From Dipteris shenzhenensis (lineage: Eukaryota; Polypodiophyta; Polypodiopsida; Gleicheniales): 64,000 bases of DNA. Of this stretch, positions 12,181-21,297 are shown one piece after another. The DNA lies in the NCBI GenBank assembly GCA_047967505.1, contig CM106538.1; one strand, given 5' to 3'. The notes beneath the pieces were generated by a model that had not been told where the DNA came from, did not search any database, and saw only the letters and a program-made list of their open reading frames with translations. Numbering within the stretch: the stretch's first letter is position 1; every line of letters starts with the position of its first letter. The translations under genes and the position numbers were made by a program.

Positions 12181-12940
12181 ACCAACATTGGGACATTTTT
12201 GCACACAGGCATACAAGCATTTGGTATACACTAGATTTTTCATTGTTTTTGCCCGTAATGCAAGATGCATGTAAGGTTCTGACCTGAGAGGGACTGGTCC
12301 ATCCATTCCACAGAAGTCGGCACCTCCGCGTTTTCCAGCCACTCTAATCATGCAGTTTCTGTGCTTTAGATGCACTGACCTTTACTTCCAGCCTTGCCAC
12401 CCTGCTCCACCAAGCCACGGTCTTGGGCGTGACCAGAGGATGCTTTGGGTCTTTTCTCAAGCATGTCTTTACCCCAGCCTGAATTCCAGCAGCCACCTAC
12501 CCACAACGACCCTTTGGTAATCTTATGCTACAAAGCTGGAGATCTTGAGTTTTTCAGTTGTTGCGATTCTCAAGAGACTCGCCAGACTAGCCAATTCAGG
12601 TTTACCCTGTGCAAATCAATCAGTTCATATTTTGCCTGCTCCCAATGGAGCATGGGCCATGTCTGCAACATTGTATAAGTCAAAGAGTACTAATACAATT
12701 AATTGTATGTTTTTGTGAGTAGCACATCTGCACAATTTCCTGCATGTAAAAAGTAAAAGATTATAGTAGCTTCGGTTCTCATTTTGGCCAGTCAAAATTT
12801 TAGAAATCTCTTATTTATGACTATGAATTTGAGAAAACACAATGGTGAGCTTATCTAAAACATGTACTCTCATGTTCCTATCTGGATTTTTGCATACTAC
12901 GGACTGCACAGTGACAGGAGCAGTGACAGGAAAATAGTAG
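12181..12940. other. Intergenic, nothing recognised
   Basis: This lies downstream of COG4 and upstream of the PPR pseudogene (both minus strand). The plus-strand frame 12445-12678 has no recognisable domain. The COG4 3' UTR and poly(A) site may lie here; AATAA-like words occur on the minus strand near 12810-12825. Confidence 0.4.
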
Positions 12941-12946
12941 AAAAAT

Positions 12947-13080
12947 GAGTTATTTGAGTCTTTGTGTCATGCAAGCATTTTTCGACAAATGCATTATTTG
13001 AGTCTTCGTGTCATGCAAGCATTTTTCTACAAATGAGTTATTTGAGTCTTTCTGTCATGCAAGCATCCTTTGTCGAAAAA
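12947..13080. repeat. Three-copy 44-bp minisatellite
   Basis: Units at 12947-12990, 12991-13034 and 13035-13080 each contain TTATTTGAGTCTT followed by GTCATGCAAGCAT. They start 170 bp past the COG4 stop codon and so probably fall in or near its 3' UTR. Confidence 0.9.
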
Positions 13081-13250
13081 GAAGTTAAGCAGTTAATTGC
13101 AAAATTCATGATACGGTTTTACAATGTGTGGGGGAGTTGGAGAGAAGTTTGCCTGAATTATGCCCACCAAGTAACCCCGGCCTCGGAGATGTATTGCACT
13201 CCACATGGTATTACCAAACCTTTCATACACCGTGTTCAAAAGCTACACTA

Positions 13251-13880
13251 CTACAGCTTCAATGCTTGAATAGCTTCAGGCTTAAAATCTACCCTCAGGC
13301 TCAATATTCGACGAGCTTCTGCTGGTGTAAGTCTCCAAGTCATGGGTCCCGAGTTTTCCCCCCAGTAATCTAATATTTCTGAGACCTTTTCCAAATTTAG
13401 AATTGTTGCCATCTGAGTCAGGCGTGCAAACTTATCTCTCACAGTCCGCTGAGACATACCAGAAAAATGTCCTACCAAAGCCCTCACATCTCGGTCGAGT
13501 TGCAAGCCTCCCAACTGGTTGAAGCGTTTCTGAGTCATAATCACTTCCAGCCTTTTTGAGATGAAATCAATGATGAGATGCACAAAAGAATCATAATTAT
13601 TGGTGGTCATTACTGGCTGCAACCATGTCACATTTGTCTCCACAGCATGAAGCAGCTTCTGCACCCAAGGGTTATTCACCTCATTCTCAGCATACTGCGC
13701 CTCTGTCAGCTCGTAGCTTATTGTGCCAACAGCATCCAAAATCGGCCGCAGCCTGGGAGTCACACTGTTTGCAAGTTGCTCGAGGCCGGCATTAAGTAGT
13801 TGCCTAAAGATGTTGCTAGTTTCACCCAGATCTGTAAGGCAGGATTTTGCCTTATCCCTGTCTCCAGGTGCTGTGAAAGT
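13251..13880 (-). CDS. COG4: COG4 exon 2 (last coding exon)
   Basis: 209 codons plus TAG (minus strand, 13253-13251), ending 'EAIQALKL'. It encodes the most conserved C-terminal part of COG4. Confidence 0.95.
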   Translation of the reverse strand, partial: TFTAPGDRDKAKSCLTDLGETSNIFRQLLNAGLEQLANSVTPRLRPILDAVGTISYELTEAQYAENEVNNPWVQKLLHAVETNVTWLQPVMTTNNYDSFVHLIIDFISKRLEVIMTQKRFNQLGGLQLDRDVRALVGHFSGMSQRTVRDKFARLTQMATILNLEKVSEILDYWGENSGPMTWRLTPAEARRILSLRVDFKPEAIQALKL

Positions 13881-15721
13881 CTGCCACAGTAGCGCAAGAG
13901 AAAAACATCAATGTGTTTGTGAAGGGATAAAAATGGAAAAAGAAAAACTCGCAAAGACACAAATGCTAGAATTCAAAATTGAGCTTCTACAAAGTAGAAA
14001 GAACTTGCCTCTGTGCAGTGTTCCTCAAGATCATGGCGCAGTTTGATGACATACTCTGCACTGATGTCTACATTATTAAGAGCTGTTGCAACCTCAGTGC
14101 CAATCTTTAACACACCAATACCTCCAGCGAACAGCTTGCCTGCTAAGTTTGGCTCACGCAACTTTCTATGTAGAGCCTCCTTGAACTCATTGTTCAACAG
14201 GTTGATTGCACTGTTAATTGTTGCTAGTACAGACTGCAAATTTAGAGTAGATATAGCTCTCCTCGAACACTGTTGTAAAACATAGAATACATCATCTACC
14301 ATGGAAGTGGTCAGAGCATCAGCACCAAACTCATCTATTTTGATTGCTTTTCTCACATTCTCAGCCATAAAATATTCCTCGAGGACAATGTAATGCATTG
14401 ACAACTCTTGAACCGTCCTGCTGAATGCACCAGTGCGAAGCACAGTTGTGGCTCGGGGACTCAATTGAGCTCCTGCAGACTCTGCTTCTCTCATCTTTGA
14501 GATCATAAATTGACTATAATCCTCACTCACCTGGCTAAGAGAAACCATTTCCTCCAGATATATTCCAATTTCTCGAGGATCAGGTCCCTCTGGTGCTCCC
14601 ACTGTAATCAGATTCTTGTTGCTATTAGTGTTGATTTCTTTAGAGAGTCTCCCTGTTTTGCGAAAATCCATGTATCTCTTCAGAATCAGACTACCCCTTG
14701 AGTCGCATTCTTCTTGGAGCTCCCTAATTGCGTACACAATGCCATCTTCCCCACATAAAGTTCTTAGGATCTCCTCATTTTCCTGCACTGCCAAAGCAAT
14801 GTCTTTAAACAGACCACCCAGAGCTCCCACAAAATCTGGTTGGAGCTGTGACTTCCCTGATGCGACTTGTTCTAACGCATCTACAAGGTCCTCAAACTCT
14901 CCTCTGGCTCGGAAAACTATCACTTTCCTGAGATAGTTGACAAAGAGTTGCAAGCCTTCCTCCTCCAGGCCAAGAGGAGTGAACAGCTTCACAAACCGCA
15001 CAACGGTAGGATGATCTCGTTCCTCTACTGCTACGGTCAACTTCTTTCTTATGATGCTTTCTAGACCTGCTTTTGACTCCAGGAGTTGAGCCCTCTGCTC
15101 GCTTCCCGTCTGTTTTTCCTCTCCTTCCCCTCCAGTGGTGGCTGTAGAATCACTGTACTCAGCATCAAGATGCAAAAAAGTCTCAATGTATTTGGCTGCG
15201 GATTCGTAATCCTCGGCGTCGAGAGCCTGCTTGGCACCATCGATGCAATTGGCGCGATCTACAATGGCGTCGACCCTGGCAAGGGTGGCTTGGACGCGAG
15301 ATTGGGCAAGATCCAACTCCCGAACCTTGCCACTGACGTGATCCGCGAGGGCACAAGTGGAGCGAACGCTGGAAAGCATCTGATCCGAATCCGCTTTGAC
15401 GATCTCCAGAACTTCGGCCGATTTGTAAAGGCCGTTGAGTTTCTTCTCGAGCTCATGGCGCTGCGAGAAGAGAGATTCGAGATCTGAGTCGATGCTCCTC
15501 TGGTATGCAATGATTTCATGGAGAAGGCGAGTCATGGCGCCGACATCGGTGAGGCTACGGATGTGGTCGAGCAAGCCAGGAGCAGAGTGATCGAGAGGGG
15601 AAGGAGGAGGAGGAAGTTGGGAAGAGGGGGAGGAAGGGTCGGGGTGATGGGTGGGTGAATGGAGGGGGGATGGCGAAGCGGGAAGCAGGCCTCGGACCAA
15701 AGGCCTGCGTGCCGTCGCCAT
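13251..15721 (-). CDS. COG4: Conserved oligomeric Golgi complex subunit 4
   Basis: Two exons, 15721-14009 and 13880-13251, encode 780 residues with no interruption. COG4 is a core subunit of lobe A of the COG tethering complex, which captures retrograde vesicles at the Golgi. Visible are a Pro/Ser-rich start (about residues 13-50), a predicted helical region with 'IIAYQRSIDSDLESLFSQRHELEKKL', the central COG4 domain, and a very conserved C-terminus: 'SPRLRPILD'-type block read here as 'TPRLRPILDAVGTISYELTE', 'FSGMSQRTVRDKFARLTQMA' and 'ILDYWGENSGPMTWRLTPAE'. Length is close to plant homologues (about 740). The junction reads 'HCTE/TFTAPGDRDKAKSC' and is in frame. The 128-bp intron uses a GC donor. 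A LINE sits about 105 bp upstream of the ATG. Start chosen as the first ATG of the open exon, giving a normal N-terminus. Confidence 0.97.
13881..14008 (-). other. COG4: COG4 intron with GC-AG splice sites
   Basis: The donor is AG/GCAAGT and the acceptor GTGGCAG/ACTTTC. At 128 bp it is the only intron within the coding sequence. No GT donor nearby restores the conserved frame, while the GC donor matches the GC-AG consensus exactly. Confidence 0.9.
14009..15721 (-). CDS. COG4: COG4 exon 1
   Basis: 571 codons, phase 0 at its 3' end. It ends with ACAGAG immediately before the GC-type donor GCAAGT (minus strand, 14008-14003). Reading through the donor would add only 'ASSFYFVEAQF' and then a stop. 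Confidence 0.95.
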
Positions 15722-15839
15722 AGCTCCTCAGCTCTCTTCTTGTTGCCTTCTAAATGTCCCTCTTCACGACTGCAGATGAGGGAGATTAGGCTTAAGCGAA
15801 GGCCCAAGGGCCGAGTATTAATTCCAAATTAAGTGATTG
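15722..15839 (-). promoter_or_regulatory. Remaining COG4 5' region, cut by a LINE
   Basis: 118 bp separate the ATG from the LINE junction. The minus strand holds TTGGGCC (around 15801-15807), which matches the site II (TGGGCY) element common in plant housekeeping promoters; the palindromic context GGCCCAAGGGCC is at 15801-15812. No TATA box is visible. The older upstream sequence resumes after the LINE at 21298. Promoter function is inferred. Confidence 0.4.
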
Positions 15840-15912
15840 CTCTCATTGGCTGCTCCATGTACTCGCCATCGCCCACCAGGTCTGGTGAGCGCACTTCCCT
15901 CAGGGTCTAGTC

Positions 15913-16700
15913 ATGAAGGGCACAAGAGGGGATGAGCTGGGTGATAATGGCTCTGGGGAGTCTTCAATGAGTGAAGTGATAGATGGTCATGCGGGGGCGG
16001 TAGGTGAGGAAGGAAGCTCAGAGGATGCACTATTGGCTCTTGGAGTGCGTGCCGAAAGGAGCCTCAGTGGAAGCGTGTAAAACCAGACCGGAGCCCCTCT
16101 CGTACGCGGAAAAGGTAGGTCGAAGAATCAATAGCGGATTTTCTTGCTAAGAGGATGAGGAAGCCTGGAAACTGCTACTAGTGGAGGGCGCTAGAAGTGC
16201 CAAAGAGGTGGAGAGAAAACCCTGTCTCGTTCGAGGCTGGCAAAAGGCATTCGGTGGGTTGTAGGCTTGACCTCCAGGACCTCAAACCAAAGCTCACGTG
16301 TCTAGCCAAGGGAGGGGTGTATTTCTTTTTCACAGGAAGGATCCAGACCACGATTGAGCTTGCAGGCCTGCTGCAGTATGAGTGTGAGATCTCGGCTGAT
16401 GGCTTCTCGTCAAGATTTTTAGGCAAAGGGTTCTTCCTAGTGAGATTCGCCTCCGAGGAGCTGAGAAACGAAGTAGTTGGCAAAGCCTTCCAGTTTGCGG
16501 GAGCCGCAGTGCTGGTGATCCCGTGGAGCCCATCCTTCAGCATAGATGAATTCCTCTTCCACGAGTGCCCCGTTTGGGTGGAGTTCCCAGGCCTGCCGGC
16601 GCTCTTGGCAAGCTTAGTGGAAGCCCTAGCAGCCACTCTGGGCAGGGTCTTGGTGGTGCCGCAAGCACCGCCCTCCTCAACTGAAGCACGGAAAGCCTAG
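15913..16700 (+). pseudogene. LINE ORF1 (gag-like), frameshifted
   Basis: An ATG at 15913 opens a frame that stops near 16080. The next frame, 16197-16700, encodes a compact alpha/beta domain ('LTCLAKGGVYFFFTGRIQTT', 'SSRFLGKGFFLVRFASEE', 'VLVIPWSPSF', 'CPVWVEFPGLP') that looks like the DUF4283 domain found before zinc knuckles in plant LINE ORF1 proteins. Frame change and the stop after 16700 mark decay. Confidence 0.7.
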
Positions 16701-16776
16701 ATCCTCTGGGACCGAAGCACAGACACCTGACTTTATCACAGTGGAGATCTCCGGAGGGGTCACCTTTGCCCAGTAG

Positions 16777-17943
16777 GTGCGGTTCGGCCACTTTCCGAAC
16801 TCTTGCTATCTGTGTCATGCAACTAACCACTACATGCGTAATTGCCCCAAGAGATCGGCGAACACCAGACGTGCAGAAATAGAGAATGAAGGGAAAGCGG
16901 GGGAGCCCCTTGGGAACCAAGAGACGAGAATGCCCACGGCTTCCCCCAACAAAACACAGAGCGGAGATAAAGATGAGGCAGACCCGCAGGGAGCCCAGAA
17001 AGAAAAGGAGGCAGGAGACAAGACTAAGAAGAATGGACCCCAGAGCAATGAAGGATGGACACTGGTCAGAAAAAAGGGGAAAGCAAAGCCTCGACATGCC
17101 AAGCCGAGCCTACCGAAGGAAGGTCACTTTAGTGATGCTTCCTCTGACAATACCCAAGAAACGAGACCGGTCCAACATAGAGTCGCAGGTGGGCATACTC
17201 TTGGGGGACAAGCACAAGAGATGGATGAGGAAGTGGTCCTCGCGACACTGGAGGAAGACCTCCCAGAAGCTTACCATCGGAAGAAAAAGATGACGACGGA
17301 GCAGCCTCGGAGACACGTCCAGGAGGGATCTACTCCCGCAAGCTGCGGACTATGTCGAAACGACTCAAAGACATGGCCCGAAATGCTAGGCAAGGTAAGG
17401 AGAACCGTTTCCATTTTATTCGTGATGCATATAGGGTCCTGGCAAGCCAAGAAGCCCCATAGAACGTCAGGCACAGAGGTGAGGTTGGTGGTGTCGGTTT
17501 CGTGGAACCTAAGAGGGTGGTGCAACCCGGGGAAGCAATGCGCATGCATGGCGACCCTGCGAAAGCTCAACCCGGACATAGTCCTTCTGCAGGAGATAAA
17601 ATGCGGGGAGTCAGATGGATTCTGGTTCTCCCTGAAAAAGATGGGCTATACCCCCTTTGTGAATAGCCCCCTGAGAGGGAAAGGGGGCTTGGCCATTTTG
17701 ATAAAGGCTACAGCCAAGGCGAGAGAACTCTTCAGAAACAAGAAGGGGTGCTTCATTGCAGTCGCTATAGACATTGAGGCTTTTGAGTTCAACACAGTAA
17801 GCGTCTATGCCCCTAATGCAGTGAAACTCAGAGCTGAGTGTTGGGGGCTGCTCAACTCTCACATCGCTGGGAGTAGGTGGATACTCGGAGGAGACTGGAA
17901 CTTTACAGAGAAAGCAGAAGACCGATCACATGCGCTATGCTAG
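16777..17943 (+). pseudogene. LINE zinc knuckle and endonuclease frame
   Basis: One open frame of 388 codons starts beside a CCHC knuckle ('CYLCHATNHYMRNC', C-x2-C-x4-H-x4-C), passes through a charged linker and enters the EEP endonuclease: 'SWNLRGWCNPGKQ', 'NPDIVLLQEIK' (catalytic Glu), 'GKGGLAILIK', 'VSVYAPN' and 'WILGGDWNF'. The endonuclease then shifts frame near 17900. A single frame covering knuckle and nuclease suggests that an ORF1/ORF2 boundary has been lost by mutation, or that the two were always fused. Confidence 0.75.
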
Positions 17944-18800
17944 ACCTCGGGTGCACTCAACTATGCTTGAACAAAGGCTTAACCGATTTGGCAGAGCTCG
18001 ACCCCGTTGGGTACAAAGGATTCTCTTGGTCCAACAAACGAAGGGGAGAAGAATATCATGCCGCCAGACTAGACAGGTTCTACCTCTCAGATGAGGGGTG
18101 GTGGTGTTGCGCCCCGATGAGCGACGAGATCGCACAACACTCTTGCATTTCAAACCACAGCCCGGTGTGGTGGTTTAGTTTCCCAGTGTAGATCACATAC
18201 CCGTTCGAGTCTCCCTTTGCTCTCGACAACAGATTTCTCCGATGCAGGGACTTTTGCAATATGGTCAGGGAGTCCTGGGCCGTAGGTAGAGAGAGGAATG
18301 AGGATCTTTACCTACGCTGGGACAAATCAATCAGATCAGTGGTAAAGGGAGTCAGGAGCTAGATGCAACAAAAACGAAGAAGGGAAGGGAAATTGGAGGA
18401 CCTCCTCAGGACCCGCCTAGCCTTGAGAAATGTTGTGGATTTGGCACCAAAGGATGCATTATGCACAACCTTTTTAGCAGAAATAGAGAGCTATATTCAA
18501 AAAAGGGAAATGGATGAGGCGGAGCACGCTAGAGCCAAAAGCAGACAGACATGGCTGGAGCTTGGAGATTGCCCATCCAAATTCTTCTTTCAAATGGTGA
18601 AAAGAAAGGCTGAAAGGAATAAAATTGACAGAATCTTTAACAGTGAAGGAGAACTTGTAACCAAATTCTGGCATATAATTGACATCTTCAAAACCCACCT
18701 GGGAGATATAGTGGGCAGGAAAGCAGACCAAAATCAGCAATGGGAAGATGCTATGGCCTTTGCCGTGATAGGAGTGGAGCCCATAGTCTCTAAGGGATAG
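17877..18800 (+). pseudogene. LINE endonuclease end and linker
   Basis: The frame at 17877-18191 gives 'GYKGFSWSNKRRGEEYHAARLDRFYLS' and 'SNHSPVWW', the S-D/N-H-x-P end of the endonuclease (the usual Asp is Asn here). 18363-18800 continues with 'TWLELGDCPSKFFFQMVKRKAERNKI', the linker that precedes RT in plant L1 elements. Confidence 0.75.
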
Positions 18801-18819
18801 AGATCCCTCCTAGCAAGAC

Positions 18820-19810
18820 CCTTCGACATGCAGGAAGCTCATGAGACCCTTCAAGGAATGAAGAAGGACCGAGCCCCGAGCCCGAACAGGTTGACCACAA
18901 AATTCTACCTTTGCTTCTAGGACATCCTAGGTGGGGATCTGGTAGAGGTGCTCAATGCAGCAATGGACAGAGGATCCCTCTCAGCTGACGTGAATGCAAG
19001 CCTAATGAAATTGTTCCCGAAGCGGCAAAGTAGAAGCCATGTCGGTGATTGGGCGACCAATCACCATGCTCAATACTTCTTACAAGCTGCTAGCTAAGAT
19101 GATGGCACAGAGAATAAGCTTCCTATGCACACAGCTGGTGGACGTGGAACAATTTGGCTTTGTTAAATCCCAAGAGATATTCAATAACATTCTCAACGTC
19201 TCTATGGCAATTGACTTCGCTGAGACAAAGGGCACGAATCTAATGATCTTCGGCTTAGATCTTAACAAAGCTTACGACTGAGATGGGATTTCATTGAGAG
19301 GGTCTTCGCCAAGCTAGGGTTTGGGAAGAGATTTGGATTTATGCTGTCAACCCTATTCAGTAATGCTGCAGCAATCCTATGCCTAAACGGAGGTATTGTG
19401 GGAAGATTCGATCTCAATAGATCGGTCCGCCAAGGGTGCCTGATTGCTCCCTTTCTCTTTGCTGTATGCACAGTGCCGTTAATGCTGATGCTTGAGACCT
19501 CACAAGAGGTGGGGAAATTCAAAGAGGTGACGATGCCTTCCGCGGAGAGTCTCTGTGTCCAATTGTTTGCAGATGATGTCGTCCCTGGCGGATGAGCAGA
19601 GTGTGCAGGAGCTGATGCTGGTAATGCAGATTTTCTGTCAAGCCTCCGGGTCAGAGTGCAGCTATACCAAAAGCTTTGGTATCAGAACGCCGGCCCCAAG
19701 CTGGGCCCATGACCTTGCAGTAACATGGTTTCATCGTGGGGAGGTCGTTAGATACCTAGGAGCCCCAATCAAGGTCGGGGTCTCGATGAAACAACGTTTC
19801 TAATGGTTCT
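18820..19810 (+). pseudogene. LINE reverse transcriptase, broken frames
   Basis: Visible RT blocks: 'MSVIGRPITMLNTSYKLLAKMMAQRI', 'NNILNVSMAIDFAETKGTNLMIFGLDLNKAYD', 'SVRQGCLIAPFLFAV' and the catalytic box 'LFADDV' (FADD variant of YADD). Frame changes near 19281 and 19575 and a stop at 19801 inactivate it. Confidence 0.85.
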
Positions 19811-20397
19811 TGGACAATATTAAATCCAAACTTAAAGCTTGGAGCGCTGGCACAATTTTGGGTGGAATGCGTGTTTCCTAATTCTGAAGCATGCCCTTTC
19901 AGCAACAACGGCCACAATACTTAGCCTCCCTCTCGACCTTCTACAATAGCCACTGGGCTCAAATAGAGAAACTATTTCGTGCATTCTTGTGGTCGGAAGA
20001 GGAGGGTAAGAGACACATGCACTCAGGGAAATTGTCAAAATCTCAGGGAGGATGGCCAAGTGGTTTATAGAGAATGGGTGTGCAGCTAGAGCAGGGTCAT
20101 GGAGTGCATTGAACTGGTATAAGAGACTCTTCTCTGACTTTCGTCTTAAAATCAAAGGCTCGGACCTGGTCACGTCCCTTTGCAAGGCGTGGAAAATCTG
20201 CATCCAACAGATCTTGTGGAGAGGTAGACCAGGACTGAGGGTGGATGGAAGCCTCTATGAGTCCATATGGTGGGGGAAAGCCCTAGCAACAAAACGAGAG
20301 AGACACCGTTTGCTAGGCTAAATATAATAATGGCGAGAAATACATTTAGAAAGGGACTACAGACTTGGAGCCAAATCTAGAATGACAGAAAAGGGGA

Positions 20398-21190
20398 TTG
20401 GATGACAATGGAGGCCATAAGGGACAGATTTGGGTTGAACCCCCAGGAAGAAACCTAGTTAGTGTGATCCTGGAGCAATTGCCAAACTCATGGTCCACTA
20501 ACAATATTGCGGCGAAATCAGGACTAGACTCTCAGTGGCATTTGAGAAGGACGATGCTGACAAAGCTCTCGGGGAGGAAAATTTACAATGGCCTGATTGA
20601 GGGAGGCACCCGCACGATAGCCCTGAATAAATCCTGGGGCTTACATAGATCGATAGCCTGGTGGAGAGCTCGTCTGACAGACATATGGAAAGGGTGCAGG
20701 GTATGGAAGCTAAGCTTCCTGATGTGGAAAACTTTAAACCAGTGGATCCCAGTCCCGTCCCGATTAGCGAAATACATGGATATGAGTCACCTCTGCCCGC
20801 TATGCGGAAGCGGTGCAGAACGGTACTCCACCTATTTTGATGCCCTATGGTGAAAGCAGCATGGTAGATAGTGGCAGCGGGAATCAGGAGATGCGGGCTT
20901 ATGCACAACTTCAAGCTGGGCACCAACTAGAAAGCAGCCCTGGTGGGGGATAACTATGGGTTTGCCTCCATGCTAAAGGCGTGCTAGCCATATGTATGCG
21001 GTGCGGCCTTATTCTCAATCTAGAATGTACAAACTACTTCGCTTTTGATCGCTGTGCAACAGGGACCAAAGACACCATGGTCATCAACCTAACCAGAAGA
21101 AACCTTTCTGAGATAAGCTTCATAGCCCAGAAGCATGACCCCCTAGTGGGGGAGTGGCTGATGAAGATCGCCAAATCGGCGTAGAGTACT
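20398..21190 (+). pseudogene. LINE C-terminal zinc-binding region (zf-RVT)
   Basis: 'VWKLSFLMWKTLNQWIPVPSRLAKY' followed by 'CPLCGSGAERYSTYFDALW' matches the reverse-transcriptase zinc-binding region that closes plant L1 ORF2, where C-x2-C and a later H are expected. The histidine region is degraded. Confidence 0.7.
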
Positions 21191-21297
21191 CCTAGGTGCT
21201 GGTGACAGCGTAGGCCATGGGCGGGAAAAGCCCTTTAAGATGGCCCATTTTTGTACACTTCTGTTAACTAGCAATAAAATTGGCTTTTTTTTTTTTT

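Larger units (their letters stand above)
15840..21297 (+). mobile_element. L1-type LINE, nearly full length, inactivated
   Basis: Target-site duplications AAATTAAGTGATTG (15826-15839) and AAATAAAGTGATTG (21298-21311, one mismatch) bound the 5.46-kb insertion. In order it carries ORF1 remnants, a CCHC zinc knuckle, an exonuclease-endonuclease-phosphatase (EEP) endonuclease, reverse transcriptase and a C-terminal zinc-binding region. The sense 3' end reads AATAAAATTGGC followed by a run of Ts rather than As. Frames are broken at several points, so it cannot move by itself. It points away from COG4, divergently. Confidence 0.88.

Noticed and set aside
16197-16700. ORF as a host zinc-knuckle gene
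   Set aside because: Its position between a target-site duplication and endonuclease/RT makes it LINE ORF1.
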